This document shows positions 1 to 13,900 of a DNA stretch of 64,000 bases, in pieces. The stretch comes from Pachypanchax playfairii. Its lineage: Eukaryota; Chordata; Actinopteri; Cyprinodontiformes; Aplocheilidae. Below the pieces are notes generated by a model. The model ran no database searches and had not been told where the DNA came from. It saw only the letters and a program-made list of their open reading frames with translations. A program made the position numbers and the translations under genes. The stretch spans positions 1,443,446 to 1,507,445 of the forward strand of contig SSNP01000040.1 of NCBI GenBank assembly GCA_006937955.1, in the 5' to 3' direction. Each line of letters opens with the position of its first letter. The stretch's first letter is position 1.

Positions 1-1
1 G

Positions 2-897
2 GAGGAATGGCCGGTCCCACAGTCTAGGAAGGAACTACAGAGGTTCCTGGGGTTCGCCAATTTCTACAGGAGATTCATTCAAGGTTTCAGCACTATTGCC
101 GCACCCCTCACTGCACTCACATCCACTAAAGTTATGTTTCAGTGGAGTCAGGCGGCGGCAGATGCCTTCATGGAACTGCAGCGACGGTTCACACAGGCAC
201 CAGTGCTTGCCCACCCCGACACCTCCGTCCAGTTCATGGTTGAAGTGGACGCTTCCGACGTCGGGGTGGGAGCTGTCCTGTCCCAGCGAGACAAGACGGA
301 CGGCAAATTACATCCATGTGCTTTCTTTTCTAGGCGGTTCACCCCTACCCAGCAGAACTACGACATCGGTGACCGAGAGCTACTCGCCATCAAGCTTGCC
401 TTGGAGGAGTGGCGTCACTGGCTGGAGGGTACTGAGCTGCCAGTAATCATATGGACTGATCACAAAAACCTTGAGTATATCCAGGCAGCTAAGAGACTTA
501 ACCCCCGTCAATTCCGCTGGTCATTGTTTTTCTCCCGCTTTCACCTCAACATCTCTTACAGACCTGGATCCAAGAACGTAAAACCCGACGCACTATCCCG
601 GGTGTTCCAACATGACGACCCTCCAGCTCAGCCCACCTCCATCCTGCCCTCCTCCTGCGTAGTGGCCTCGGTCACTTGGGAGATCGAGCGGTTGGTTCGT
701 GCCGCACTTCAGCGCGAACCGGACCCAGGGGGTGGACCGCCCAATAGGACCTACGTCCCTACTGCCGTCCGAGGGCTTGTTCTACGCTGGGGTCATACAT
801 CACGACTGTCCTGTCACCCCGGAGTCAGCCGCACTATAGAGCTGCTCCGGCGGTACTACTGGTGGCCGTCGCTGCATAAGGACGTTAAAGACTATGT
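2..897 (+). mobile_element. Ty3/Gypsy retrotransposon pol fragment (RT end, RNase H, integrase zinc finger)
   Basis: One open frame runs from base 2 into the assembly gap. In order it shows the last part of reverse transcriptase (LGFANFYRRFI, about 50-80), an RNase H domain (VDASDVGVGAVLSQ near 247-288; YDIGDRELLAI near 360; TDHKNLEYI near 456; RPGSKNVKPDALSR near 562-601) and the start of the integrase N-terminal HH-CC zinc finger (H...CHPG, then RRYYWWPSLHKDV near 850-885). This domain order and these motifs are diagnostic of Ty3/Gypsy elements, which are common in fish genomes. The 5' part (gag, protease, most of RT) lies outside the window. The integrase core is missing at the gap, so this is a partial copy as assembled. 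No stop interrupts the visible part, which suggests a fairly young insertion. Confidence 0.93.
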
Positions 898-1006
898 NNN
901 NNNNNNNNNNNNNNNNNNNNNNNNNNNNNNNNNNNNNNNNNNNNNNNNNNNNNNNNNNNNNNNNNNNNNNNNNNNNNNNNNNNNNNNNNNNNNNNNNNNN
1001 NNNNNN
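898..1006. other. assembly gap (109 N)
   Basis: A run of N interrupts the retrotransposon between its integrase zinc finger and its LTR-like 3' part. The true missing length is unknown. A complete element would need roughly 1 kb or more of integrase sequence here, so either the gap length is nominal or the copy is internally deleted. Confidence 0.99.
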
Positions 1007-1699
1007 ACTTTACGTGGTACAGAGTGGCAAGTGAGCAGATTATTCAGAGTGTGTTTTGCAGTATTTAACCTGCCTTTTTCCCCTATGTTCAGCCTGCTGT
1101 CCTGGAGCTCCTCTCCTGACAGTCTAACCTCCAGCGTGGATATCGAATCGCTCATAGTGAGGATTGGCTCAACACGGGAACTTCCTAGAGCTCCGTTGCG
1201 GTGCTACGCGACCAGCTCTCTCCCTCTGGCTCCCTGTCTGTCTCTGGCTTCCTCTGGTCCACACCTTCCCGGTCACCGTTCTGCTGTCACCCCTGTCGCA
1301 GTCACGTCTGCGCACTCAGCACCCGGACCCGGATCTTACACACGGAATAACGACAGCTTGGCTCACCACCCCTGCGGCAGCATCCTTGGATCTCTCCTCA
1401 AACCCGGACGTCATTCACACAACCGTGAGTTAAGCGAGCACGATCCCCGCACGCCGCAGCTGGTTTCTCCAACTGTCACTAACCTCTCTCTCTCTCACAA
1501 CCCCAGGACCGTTCCTGTCCCGCACCAGGCCCGTCCTGAGTTTCATCCCGCACATTTATTGTTTACGTGTATTGTCATTGGAGCACTGTACATAATAAAC
1601 ACTGTTATTCCTGAACGCTGTTTCCTCGCTCTGTGTGTGTCTGGAGTTTGGGTCACTTTGGGAGCTCGCAAACAACCCCACCTGGTACGAACCATGACA
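1007..1699 (+). mobile_element. probable 3' LTR region of the Gypsy element
   Basis: The sequence after the gap is GC-richer than the desert that follows. It carries a polyadenylation signal (AATAAA at 1594-1599) and ends in a run finishing ...TGACA at 1699, after which base composition drops sharply. A CA-type end preceded by an internal poly(A) signal fits the R-U5 part of an LTR. The 5' border of the LTR cannot be placed because no TGT start with a matching terminal repeat is clear. The frame happens to stay open but shows no recognisable protein. Confidence 0.6.
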
Positions 1700-4600
1700 G
1701 ATGGTAAAACACAGTCTGTAGATCTCAGAGCCCAGATCCACAAATTTAATTTTACTTTGCTAATTCTGCAGTAGAGGTGAACTCTGTAGCTTATGAATGT
1801 AACAGTCTGAAAAAATAAAAATGTCTCTGGACTTGCTGAGTCAAAGAAGGCTGTAAAAATATAAATATCTAAAATAATTTACTCATCTTTGCAATGTGCA
1901 ATGTTTTTGGATTTTTATATCATGAAGCGAGTTTATAAAATCACTCTAACAAGACTTTGTGCTCTCTGGTTTGTGTAAAAACCTCTTATTTTATCTGGTG
2001 TCCTTAAAACACAATAGAATACCGCAGCAGGAGTCACTGGGTCATGACAGGAGAACCTCGGCTTTTTTCGTTTAAGTTTCACTTCCGGCTCTTTCTTCAT
2101 ACAGAAAGGAAGAAGCTCTAAATCTTCTCTTCGACAAAAGCTCTCCTCTAAGCCCCAGGTTTCACCAGGCCTGCCCTCACATCCCCCGCACACTGCAGCT
2201 GTGACCTCATAGCTCCTCTCTGCTCCACATGGTGGGAGGAGGTTACACGCAGCGTCGGTCTCTGAAATGTAGACTATTTTTGTATGAAACACTCTTCATA
2301 CTCTCAGCTACTGAATTCGTTTTGGAGAAGTCACTTCTAGTATTTTCAGATGTTACTCAAAGCCATTAAAATTTAAATCGTGGCACTTTCCAACACCAAA
2401 ATGGACTGAAATCATCCATATTAGAGTTTTGATGCTTTTTATTGTTCTGTAAAATGTTTTTATGCAAAAGAAATAAGATTGGTCTTCTCATGTATTTTTC
2501 AGAGTACAAGAAACAACTATGCTAAAGTGTTTACATTGTTCTTATGTTGTATCTTAGTTTGAAATTTGGACCTTTCAAAATAAAAAAAAACCTCTGGATC
2601 ATGAAATGTGAATGTAAAGGCCCAAACGCTGCAGATCTAGACTTGCAGTTCAAATCAAACAAGCAGGAAAGAAGGTAAAATAACCAAAAAGGACATAAAC
2701 TGAATGTGAACAGAATCGGATACACTGAACTGTGGAAAACAAGAAGCATTAATACTGGGGCAGGTGAGAAGTGAGTGATAACAGGTGAGCTGATTACTGA
2801 TGAGAGAGACGTGTTTAAAGCTGAAAAGGAGAAAACATTTAGAAGATCTAAAGTTAATGATAAATACTACAAGAATAACCTCAGATAGAAAAATCAAAAC
2901 TACTTAAAACCCCGAAGAAACCTAAAACTCGTCACACAGGAGGATGATTCCACCATGTTCTCGACCCCCATGACTTTTTAGAACGTGGCTGGATTGCAAC
3001 TAATGTGAAAAACATCCTTCAGCATGAAGACAAACATAATAAATCACAATCATTCAAGTTCTGGCTGATACTGTACGGCGTTGCAGAGCTGTCTTTCAGT
3101 TGGGATGTAATACCAGACAGAAATAAACTCAAAACACCAAAAACTACAACAATCTACATCATTATGACAGTAAAACATTAGTTTCTATCAAATAATTAAT
3201 TTTTCAAAGTAAAAACATTTGTAGATAAATAAGTGTTTGTGATTATTGAGAGAAGAAGCATTAATCTTCATTTTTACCGGATCATGAGGGTGAACTGATG
3301 ACCTTTACTGTGAGATACATTGTAGCGAGGTGAAAACAAGTTTCTCTGATGACTTGATGCTCCTCTCCGGAGGATGGGGTCATCTCTCTCAAATCTGAAG
3401 GTTTTCACATCAAAGAACACTGAAAAAATCTGATTCCTCATCAAAAGAATTGTTTAGATACTTTGCACAATGAACAAAGGGCTCTGTAAATCATTACTAA
3501 TCTCACACCAGAAAGCAATTGAAATCGGTGAAGCAATCAATGGCTTTGAATCGATTGTTGTAAAAGACAGCTGATTTGGCCCCTGAGAGCTGTGGAATTC
3601 CAGAGGCCAAGCTCCGAACCACCAATCTGTTTCCACTTCATGGCCACAGCTGTCACTGCTCATTCTCGTCAAGGTGGACTAACCCATCTTAAGGTAGCTC
3701 AGCTGGGTTTAACTGAAACAAAACCTCGGAGTTCAGGGTAATATGGGGCACAACGCAGTCTGATGGAATATGACTTGATAGAAGATTAAAGTACAATTTC
3801 TTTCCCTCTATCTCTACCATCTCGTTCTTTTTTCTGCTCTTCTCCTAAGAATATTTGGCTCTTCAGAACACAGATGTGTAACATTTGGCTTCAAATCACT
3901 AATGACTCATTTTTTAAAGCTTTAGGATCCCAGACAACCGACTCATGGAGAAGAAAGATTCTGCTGACTCTGGTGATTGTTTGTAGCTTAAATTTTCCAG
4001 CCACAAAAAGGTTCACGTCTACGGTTTAAATAAAACGTCTCCCTGTCCGACAGCAGCGTGTAATAAGCTGTCAGTGTAATATCACCGGGAGTCTGTTGTT
4101 TTCAATAATACATTTGCGTGGAACAGACATCAGATTTTATTTAGGATAACTTCATGTTGAGGATTTACCATCTGGCTGATTTACTCAACTTTTCCCAGTA
4201 AATTCAGAGTTTTTTTCATAATGAATTCTACCACCATCTGTATCTCACAATGAAGTGATGTTTTCATCATGTCAGCAAGAGTTTTAAGAAAGCTGTAGGT
4301 CAGGGTAAAACATGTTTATTCATTGGAAGGTTGGTGGTTTTATCCCTTTTTTGCTCAAACGGCTTTTACCGTTGAGGTTTTATTTACACCACAGTCATAT
4401 AATGAGTCTTTTTCCCATAAAAGTTTGTTTATCCTGAAATGTGTTTCACTGTGTTGTGGTTAATAAAACTGATGGAAGCAGCTGACAGCAGTCAGATACA
4501 AAACAAACACTTGTAATCATAGTTTTCTCTTAGACATTTGGTTTAAATGATGTGGGAAAAGCTCAGTACTGCTGTTTATTACAGCGTTGGGGGGGGGGGT

Positions 4601-7600
4601 TGGATTTTCCCATTTAAGTTTAGGGTCTTTTGTTTTTGGTTTTCATTTTGGGGTTTTCTGTTGTATTTTTATATTTGCCTTTAGAAAACAGGATTTCAGT
4701 GTCATTGAAATCAGAGTCATTCTAGTTTCTCTGTGACATTTGTCATTAGAAGTTCTGCCCATCACACCTGTGTTTCATCAGCTCGTCAAAGCACCTGTTG
4801 TATTTTCACTTACCTGCACCAGTACTTAGAGTTTTCTTTCACTTTTCCTTGCAGTTTTGTAAAGAAGAAAGAAGAAACTAGTAATCTCTACAAACAGTGA
4901 AAATGGAGTAAGAGCAAATGCAAGATTGCATTCCATCTATTTTCTATATTCTTTTTTAAGGCTTATAGCTAAAAAGCTGTTTTCATATATTCATACATTC
5001 TGAAGCAGTTTAAACATTTGAATGTAAAACATAAAGGTTAAACATGTAAGATTATAGAACACTGTTGTATTAAAACATAAATATAATCTTTAGTACATGA
5101 AGTTTTAGGAATTAAGTGTCTTTAGATCTGTGAAAACTAATGCAAGTGTTCATTAGCAGCTATTTGTAAGTTTCAAATTATAGTGAATTATTGTATTACA
5201 ACAATTTCAGAAAATATTGTATTTGTTTCTGCAGCAATGGAGATTAATTATATTGTCTTGGCATGATGTTCTCTCAGTTTGCAATGCTTAAAAAATATTT
5301 TTGACTATGTAACAGCAAACCCAGCTAAAGAACAATAAGACTTAGAGGATGTTTGGCATTTAGCAGCAATTATACACTTTAATTACATCTAACGATGGAC
5401 CCACCTGCTGACAACAGCATGTTGTGTGACATTGTAGGCGTTTTAGCCTGCTGATGTTAGCATTTATCCCAAAGCATCAAATAAAGACTCACAGCTACCA
5501 AGATATTTGTACATTCTTGAATGTTTTATGCAGCCTTCATAGCTGATAAATGAGCCACAATGAGCATCATCAGTCAGTAATTTCAGTCACTAAGTTAAAG
5601 ACTTTGGTAGAGTTTGTTTTAATTGCCAAATTATTCATAGTTTTGAAACTTCAGTATTTAAAAGTGAATATGTGTCAACAAATCTATATCAATTATATGC
5701 TGCTGTGTTGTGTATTTGTGCAAATTACATGTTCATCACTTCATTTATATCTCAGTTCTGTTCATTTTTTTCTGAGTTTTATGAAAAATAAAGTTGCGAA
5801 TCTCACAAATGTTTCACCTTGTTAGAGCCGTGCAATTATAGCACAGAGCCCGGAGGGAAAGCTAATCTCAAAGTGAAGGGAAATCTTCTATCATATCAAG
5901 TGAAATTACTCTGAGCTTTTCTCAGCCTATGTCGATAAGATACCGATCAGCCAAATAGATTGGCTTTTCCATTATCTGCCGGGAGATCTTGGAAGGCACT
6001 GGGTAGATAATTTGCTAATGTTTCCTGTGACCTCCCCAGATTTAAATTATGTCTTTGGGTACAAGTCAACTCAATCCCTCTGTTTATCAGGGAAAAGGCT
6101 CTCAAAGATTCATTAAGATTCACTGCAACAACCCTGTCTTTTTATATACAGTATTTTTCTGCAGCATTTACAGTCTTCAACAAAAAAAAGTAGTGCTCAT
6201 TCTGCTTGAAGCGTATAGATTGAGCTGGCTGAGGGCTTTACAGAACTTATGGGTGTTCGGAAAAGAAATGACAGCTCCAGGAAGAAAAAAGGAGAAAGTG
6301 TAGAAGATAGGAAGAGGGTAATAATAAAACATTTTATAGAGTCAAAAATCCTCTTTTGGCTTTCTCAGATGGTATATTCCTGTATTTAGAAATGAGGGTC
6401 AATGAGTCTAATTAACAAAATGTAATGAGTTGCTTTGATGTGAGAATTTATTGAATCGAACACAGTAAAATAATTTGAGTTACTTTGTGTTTTCTCATTA
6501 AAGTGGCTGCTTAATTCCCGGCCTGATTTATTTTTTTTCCACCATGAATACACAACAACACTTCATAAGCAAGAAAGGAGGTTAGCTGTTTAAATGTTGC
6601 TCATGAACCATTCAGATTCATTAAAATGTTGAAGCATGTATGCATGAAAAGCCTGGGTTGATTTGTTCTGTAATGCTCACTCTCTCACCTCAGTTTCAAA
6701 ATGATGTGGGAAAACTGTGAAGCAATAAATTAAACAATCCTTCAATATGCAGCTAGTAAAACTTACACTTTATAGACTTTTCATATCACAACAGTGGTCG
6801 TGGAATAGTAACAGATCATGTTTGTTCATTTCCACTGAAAGCCTTCAAAGGATTAAACAATTCCTTTAAATATAGAGGATTTTCTGCTTTTGTTCAAATA
6901 CACACAACTATAGATCATTCGAACTTGATTCTAACAAATGTTTGTTAAAACAGTTTAAAAACCTCAGTTTCTCTTCATTTTGAGGAGAAGTGCATCTTTG
7001 TGTGACTCAGAGGGGGAGCTGAAAACATACAGTGAGCAAATAAAGAATCCCATTGTTGCATACTTTATCAAAATTGGCCTAACAATACAACATTGCTGGC
7101 TCAAATTCATCTGACTTGTAAACACTGCAAGGAAAGAGGACGCTAACAAAGAAAAATGAGAGCAACTGCCATTTCATCCTGCAATCATATATTTTAAAAC
7201 CTTGCTCAAATTTTCATTTAGCCCAGCACCTCCCCCTCCTTCTGGAGTTATTAAATCAGCTGGAAGCAGTGCGGCTCTGTCACACACAGTATTAGAATGT
7301 CTCCCCCCCTCCTATTACCAGGTGCAGCTCTGTGATTTAAAGCTTTGATTCTGTTCAAATGACAACAAAGGTGAGCCCAGAGCTGACGCTCCTAATTCAT
7401 CATTCCCTGCTTGATAAGAGTGGGATTAATGCTTTTAATGCGACGGTCGCAGGCAATCATCCATTTTAAAGCTGGCTCCCTGGAGGCTACAGCTAAAAAG
7501 GGAAAACACCTGAAACACAGAGTATGAAGAGGACCCATTATAGGGATGTATTGAGCTCTGTGGGACCTCTTCATTGATCTTGTTAGAACCAGAACCCTGC

Positions 7601-10310
7601 CCTGTGGCCTTGGCCTGCATCCCAGGAACAGATGGTTGCAAAACCTGAGGTTAAATTTGACCTAAATGCTCAAATCCAAATTTCAAGAAGCAGGAGGAAG
7701 CAAGTGGCTTCCATAAAAGCATTGTTGAAGTATTTTTTGCCTGCCAGGAATCACTGCAAAGGTTTAAGCTTAGATAGAGTGTATCAACCATTTAAGATAT
7801 GTGTGGAAATGTCACCATATTTGGGACATGTTTTCCTTTCTAAATAAATTATCATGTATTCACTTCATGCTTAATTTAATATCTGTTGACACTTCCATCG
7901 GTGCTCTGTATCTTCTAACTCGGGCAAACGCTGGGGAGCTGGAATGAAAATGATCCATTATCCACATGTGTCTGGGCCAAGTCAACTCTGTCCCAGCTGT
8001 TGCTTCCTGTGGCTCTGATCTCCACTTTAATATCCTCTGAATAGTCTCCAAACTACGCCACTCAGGATCGGGAGGCAACTGTTGATCTTGACAGACACAG
8101 ACTAGTAAAATCTGCATTTGTCATTCATCTGCAATCCGTTTTTCCACTCCACATGCGAACCTAACTGCAGTGTAACAGAGATACCTGCCTATGGTACAAA
8201 CACTGTTTATAATTTACATACCCACAAGTTAACACATTGGAAAAAATAAATATGCTGCGCTTGGACAAATTGAGAAAACCACCAGTTTTTGTGTGCAGCT
8301 TCTTTAATAAAAAAAGAGCAACACGTTACATCATGAGGACAATCTAATGCTTTACTAATCAATATAATAGAAAAAACTAAAATAATAATAATTCATAAAT
8401 GTGGTCTTAAATGCATGGAAACTGAATTAGACTTACAAATGAAATAAAACTAACATAATCTCAAATTAAATACTTGTTCTAATATTTTTCTTTCTCTTTT
8501 TCTGCTACATTTGGTCTTAAAGTTAGAAGGTTATAATAAAATACAGAAAACAAATATCAAAGTAAACGTTTCCTTTCTTGGACTCTTTAAAATCAGCAAG
8601 CACCCAGAAAGTCTGCATGTATTTGAATACACAACATTGTGCTTTAAAAAATGTTTTTCAAGGTTAATATAAAGTAAAGATAAAAATGCATTAAAAAAAA
8701 AAACTATTAACGTTTTGTTTTTTATGTATTTCAACTCTTCATCCAAGATAAAAACACTCCCAAATAACAAACCAACCTTAATTCTTTGGAAATAAAAAAA
8801 AATTTTGCCAGTTGAATTTTTAATTACTTGTGTTGAGACCTTGATGGTCATTTCCATTAGAGTGTTTGCCTTTAATTAGCTAAAATGATTACATAATGAA
8901 CAATGCAGACTGACTTAATGCCTCAAAAATGGAACTCTTCCCTGTAATACATTACCAAACTTGCTCACACAACACTTTGAAACCTCGGGAGAAGAGGCTG
9001 CAGGTTCTTGGCTGTCACATCAGCTCTGAGTTTGGACGCTCAGTTTCCTCCACGTTGTGTTGAAGACACACTTCAGCAGTGAGACATTTCAGGTTGTAAG
9101 TAAGTGACATTTAGAGTTTGCCAGATTATCCTAAAGAAAGAGGAGGATGAGTCACAGACTTCTCACTGTTTTTTGTGTGTAACTGGTCTGTGAAGAATTA
9201 GTGACCTTTGATAACTGTTGTGTTGATGCACAGACCTTTTGTGTGTCATTTGATCAAAATGTCGGACTGGTCAATGATCCTTCAGCTACAGCTTTCAGAA
9301 CTCTAACGTTGTCCTCACTCTATTAAACAAAAGTGAGCATTTGAAAGCAGGAGCATGTTGGTCTGCGTGTGTTTTAAGTATTATGTCTAAAAACAACCTA
9401 CATAGTGCTACTAATTAGAGCTTGAGGCCAAAGAGCCAAACTGCAGGCCCAAACTCCATGAGCTGTGATGTTTCATTACTATCCCCCTTTAGCTACATCC
9501 ACAACGCAGTAGGCTGCTTTAATTACTCTCCATCAGTGGGAGAGTCAAAGCCACTTTAGAGACATGCACTAATCCCCCTCCCTTCTTTTTCTCTGCAGGG
9601 CACTCATTGTCTCCTAAATATCATTTCCCTGAGCTCTATGCACACCATTGGATTAAAATGGGGAAGTTTTGCTAAAGGGTTGAGGAGGTGGGAATGGAGG
9701 GATGGCATTAAGGTATTTGAGTTCGCCCGAGGACCAGGCTGTCTCTGGTAACAGCCTTTTAGTTGCGTGTGCTCTGTGGCCCACAGAGGAGATGTTGACT
9801 TACATTACCACTCCTCACTTAGCCCCAAAGACACAGATTATGGCCTTTTGTGCAGTAACTATTATCATTGAGCTTTGCATTTTAAAGTGAGTGTTTTTAC
9901 AGTAGACTTTTAGATTTGAGTAATAACATTTATCTGACTTTACTCAGTGTGACTCAGTTCAAATCATTTTATTGTACATCAACAGAAAGAACAGGTAAAA
10001 GCAATAATTGTTAACCATAATGGGTCTTTATTTGCTTTATGGAGGTGGGAAACAAAGCTTGGAAAAAAAATCAATTGCTTTTTTTTAAAAAACGTTTAAT
10101 TTTTACTTCTACATCTCAAAAACTAGAGAACTACTTGCTGACTGAATTCACAAGAGTCTTTATGTTTTACACAAACTTGTATGACCATTTCTGTTTACTG
10201 ATGCACAGATTTAATCTCTAAGTTTACAAAAATTCTCTCATACTAAAACCAAAAGATTTTAAAAAGCACATGTGGCGACAGTGGCCTTGAGGAATTCTTG
10301 AGTCTGAAAC
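1700..10310. other. gene-free AT-rich intergenic sequence
   Basis: No reading frame here resembles a known protein or forms a plausible exon chain. Open frames are short, scattered and of biased composition. Simple runs only (for example a G run near 4589-4600). No tRNA-like or snRNA-like structure was recognised. Confidence 0.6.
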
Positions 10311-10900
10311 TACAGAGTGCTACAGAGTGACACAGAGTGCTAAAAAGTGATGCAGAGTGCTGAAGAGGTATGCAGAATGATGTAGAGTGCTGAAGAGTGA
10401 TGCAGAGTGATATAGAGTGCTATAGGATGTTACAGAGTGTTATAGAGTGCTAAATAGTGATAAAGAGTGTTACTGAGTGTTGCACAGTGTTACAGAGTGC
10501 TAAAGAGTGTTACAGAGTGCTAGATGGTGTTACAGAGTGATGCATATTGACAAAGAGTGTTACTGAATGTTAGAGCATGTTGCAGAGTGTTGCAGAGTGT
10601 TGCAGAGTGTTGCAGAGTGCTGCAGAGTGTTACAGAGTGTTGCAGAGTGTTACAGAGTGTTGCAGAGTGCTGCAGAGTGTTACAGAGTGTTGCAGAGTGC
10701 TGCAGAGTGTTGCAGAGTGCTGCAGAGTGTTACAGAGTGTTGCAGAGTGTTACAGAGTGTTACAGAGTGCTGCAGAGTGTTGCAGAGTGCTGCAGAGTGT
10801 TACAGAGTGTTGCAGAGTGTTACAGAGTGTTTCAGAGTGTTGCAGAGTGCTGCAGAGTGTTACAGAGTGCTGCAGAGTGTTGCAGAGTGCTGCAGAGTGT
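10311..10900 (+). repeat. 10-bp minisatellite, 59 units in unbroken register
   Basis: The unit is TRCAGAGTGY. From 10311 to 10900 every unit is exactly 10 bp, so there are 59 units without a net indel. Units before about 10570 differ at several positions (for example taaaaagtga, tataggatgt). Units from 10581 are nearly uniform and vary only at position 2 (G/A) and position 10 (T/C), with a single ttcagagtgt exception. The + strand has no stop in any frame of the uniform part, so three long low-complexity frames result. These are artefacts of the repeat and not genes. Confidence 0.97.
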
Positions 10901-13900
10901 TACAGCATGGCCTTCCCACCAAACACTTCTGTTAAGCTTTGGCAAGTGTCTGATATATTTACAGAAATGTTTTACATGAATTGTAAGTAACATGCGATGA
11001 TTCTAAAGTTACTACAGATTTATTATTTGATACTGTCACTAATATTATGAGGAACTTGAGTTGTGAAAATTTGAACGGCAGATTTGATAGTTAAAACTAA
11101 AGTATTCTTGTATGATTTTATCATAGAAGACAGTAAGACAAATCATGACATTATTAAGATTATAGATCCTAAATGTGACTTATCTTAGCTGGTTTCATTG
11201 CCCCTGCATACTGCTTACTTCTTAAGGCAATACTGTTTAGGTTTATTGGACTATTTGAATAGAGTAGAGCTGCTGGTAATGTTATTAGTGACGCCTGTGC
11301 TTTTCCATTTGCAGCAATAAGTCAAAATGTCTGCTGTGGAAAAAGCTTAGCTCATGAAACTCATACCTGAAATCACAACTGACATTTACAACCATTTATT
11401 ACAAAAATGTAATTTACCAAAAAGTAAATGCTATCAGAGGGTAAATAAATAAATTTCTTGTTTAAGATAAAAGGGACAGTCACATTGAGCAGCCATAATA
11501 ATAAAGACAAAGTCTATCTGCTACAACACGCATGCACTCATGCCGTCGTGAGAATCTTTAACAGCAAAAAAAAAGATAAAAAATGTTTTCTCTGTCAAAT
11601 CACTTACAGGGAGTGTCTCTCGACAGATAATGGGGATGTGAGTGTTCACCAAGCCAGTTCATAGAGGACAGCTCGTATTGTCTTCTTTTATTGCCGTGAT
11701 AAAGCAGCATCAGAATTCCCTCTTCCTGCTCCTGTATGCATGCCAAGACTCTTTGTTAGCCTGAATGCAGAGCCTATTCATCTCAGAGCACACAACAGAA
11801 CACAGTAATAACACAGTCAGGAGTTTTGACTGATGTCAGTGAGGCACAGGGCTCTTTCAGTATGCAGGAAGCAGCACTGGTACACAGAACCCCCTCGCTG
11901 TCTCACCGTCACAGGTCTGCTGACCTCTCTGTGGCTCCACTCCAACTCCGAAGCAGCTGGGTCTCTCACAAGGCCCAACAATAACAGCTGGGCTGGTTAA
12001 TGTTAAAGCCAGGTTAACCTTCTGGCCCTGCTTGGCCTCGGCCTTCTGTGGCTAAAACTTCAGTTGATGTTTCTTGGAGCTATTTTTCACAGCTAATGAT
12101 GTGGAATGATGTTGCTACTTCTAACCATGTGAAGCAAAAGCAACTTCTTTTATACTTGATTGGGGTTTTTTCTGTGTGACACACACAAAAAAATTATAGC
12201 TGCCCCAGTTCCTCCTCATATACTCTGTGGATTGTGTTCTACTGCATTTTATGTATAAATATGGCTGTACGGCAGTAAAGTAGCAGATGTTGTGAGCAAC
12301 AGACAACACAGAAATGGTTAGGGGCTGTCATTACATGGGAACTAGGTCGCCATTCAAGCCCACTCGCTTGCATTGACTGTTTCGAGTGATTATTGATTTT
12401 CTGACTACAGCAATGACTTCATTAATATCACCATTAGTCTGCCAGCTGACACAAATGGGTAGCTTGGCTGCAGGGCCAGACAATAATTCAAGTTGATATG
12501 AATCAGAGATTGCATGAATTAAACATTTAGTACTTTTCACAGCAAATGTGCATTACACACAATAAAGATTGGGAAAAAGCCATGGATCTCCTTCACTCAG
12601 CTGTGTTCAAAGTAAATCACGATTTTATAAAAGAACAAACAGTGTCAACAATCTAAACATGCACAAACACAGCCAGACGCTACCGGTAAATTCTCCTTTC
12701 ATCGTCCATTTTAAACTTTAACTGTGAAAGATGAGAGAAAAATCAACAGATCGCTTTTCAGCAGGTTCTCAAAACAAAAATAACAATGAAAGAAGGATTA
12801 TTTTCCCTTTAATCCGGGGGCACCAGCTTAGCTAAAACAAAAGAAAGACCATGGGAACGCACAGTGGAAAGAGAAGGCTTGCTCTAGCCGTCGAAGCCAG
12901 CTCTCCAGCAAACCACAAAAGAATATGTGTGTGCAAAAATGGAATAGAGAAAAAGAAACAGGATTTGAGATCTATATTAAAACTGCAAATAGCTTTTAAA
13001 GATTAGTGATGGGCAGAAGGAGATGACAGCAATGGGATGTGTGAAAAGTGGATTTCCCCTCCCTGCTGTGACTATTTTGATAGTTGACAAGCATCGACTT
13101 GATTGTGAGAAGGCAATGTGCGCTGAAAAGCCTTGACAAGTTTCTTTGAGGCATGTACAGATCTTTTGGTGACTGAAAGGAACACAAATCAGGATTATGT
13201 ATTACACAGTCATATTCAAACAGCTGGCATTAGGGGCTCTGAAGTGTCTGGCAAGATAGACTTGTTCAAGGATGTGCCTTCTTTTCTCTGTGTGCTCTGT
13301 AATTACGCAGATTTTGGCTTTCAGAAAACCTTCTCTTATAAAGCCATGCAACCATGGCCTGAATTCTGCAAAACGTGCATGTTTCACAGACAATTTAATG
13401 AGCAAGACATCTTCTGAATGTGTCAACAAAGGAACTTTGTGATTCTGTGATTGGCCATTTTTTCGTTCGATAAGGTAGATATGCAGGTTTTCATTGCAGC
13501 ATGTGCCTCTATCATTGTTACGTTTGCATAGGACAAACTCCTGTGCACTTATTCGAACCGTGGTCATCGCGGGCTGTGTAGATCCTCTGTTCTCTGAGAT
13601 GTGTCTCACTCTGCAGCATTTGTCAGGATTAGACAGGAATAATCCCTAACCAAACTCCAGAGGATATAATTTGGAGATACGTGCTGGAACTGAAACTGTG
13701 TCAGCTTACTCCCACAAACCCCATCTTCCATCCAGACTGAGCCATCTAACTCCTTTTTTGCAAACCTGCAGAGACATCTAGTATTTTGATGGGTTAGAAA
13801 ATGTAAAATACAGATGCAAAAAAAAAAGAAAAAAAAACATTTGAACCACCAAGTGCCCTTCAACTCACTTTTACGTTGGACTCCAGAAAAAACATAAAAC

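Noticed and set aside
1164..1774. Continuation of the retrotransposon frame after the gap as a protein
   Set aside because: The residues show no pol or chromodomain motif and the stretch has LTR features (poly(A) signal, TGACA end), so the open frame is likely chance.
10557..10990. Three overlapping open frames of 122-140 codons with repeated ECCRVLQSVA-like peptide
   Set aside because: They are translations of the 10-bp minisatellite, whose unit has no stop in any + frame; all three frames give the same decapeptide pattern.
13202..13609. 135-codon open frame on the - strand in the desert
   Set aside because: No family motif, no splice context, and an overlapping frame of similar length on the other strand.
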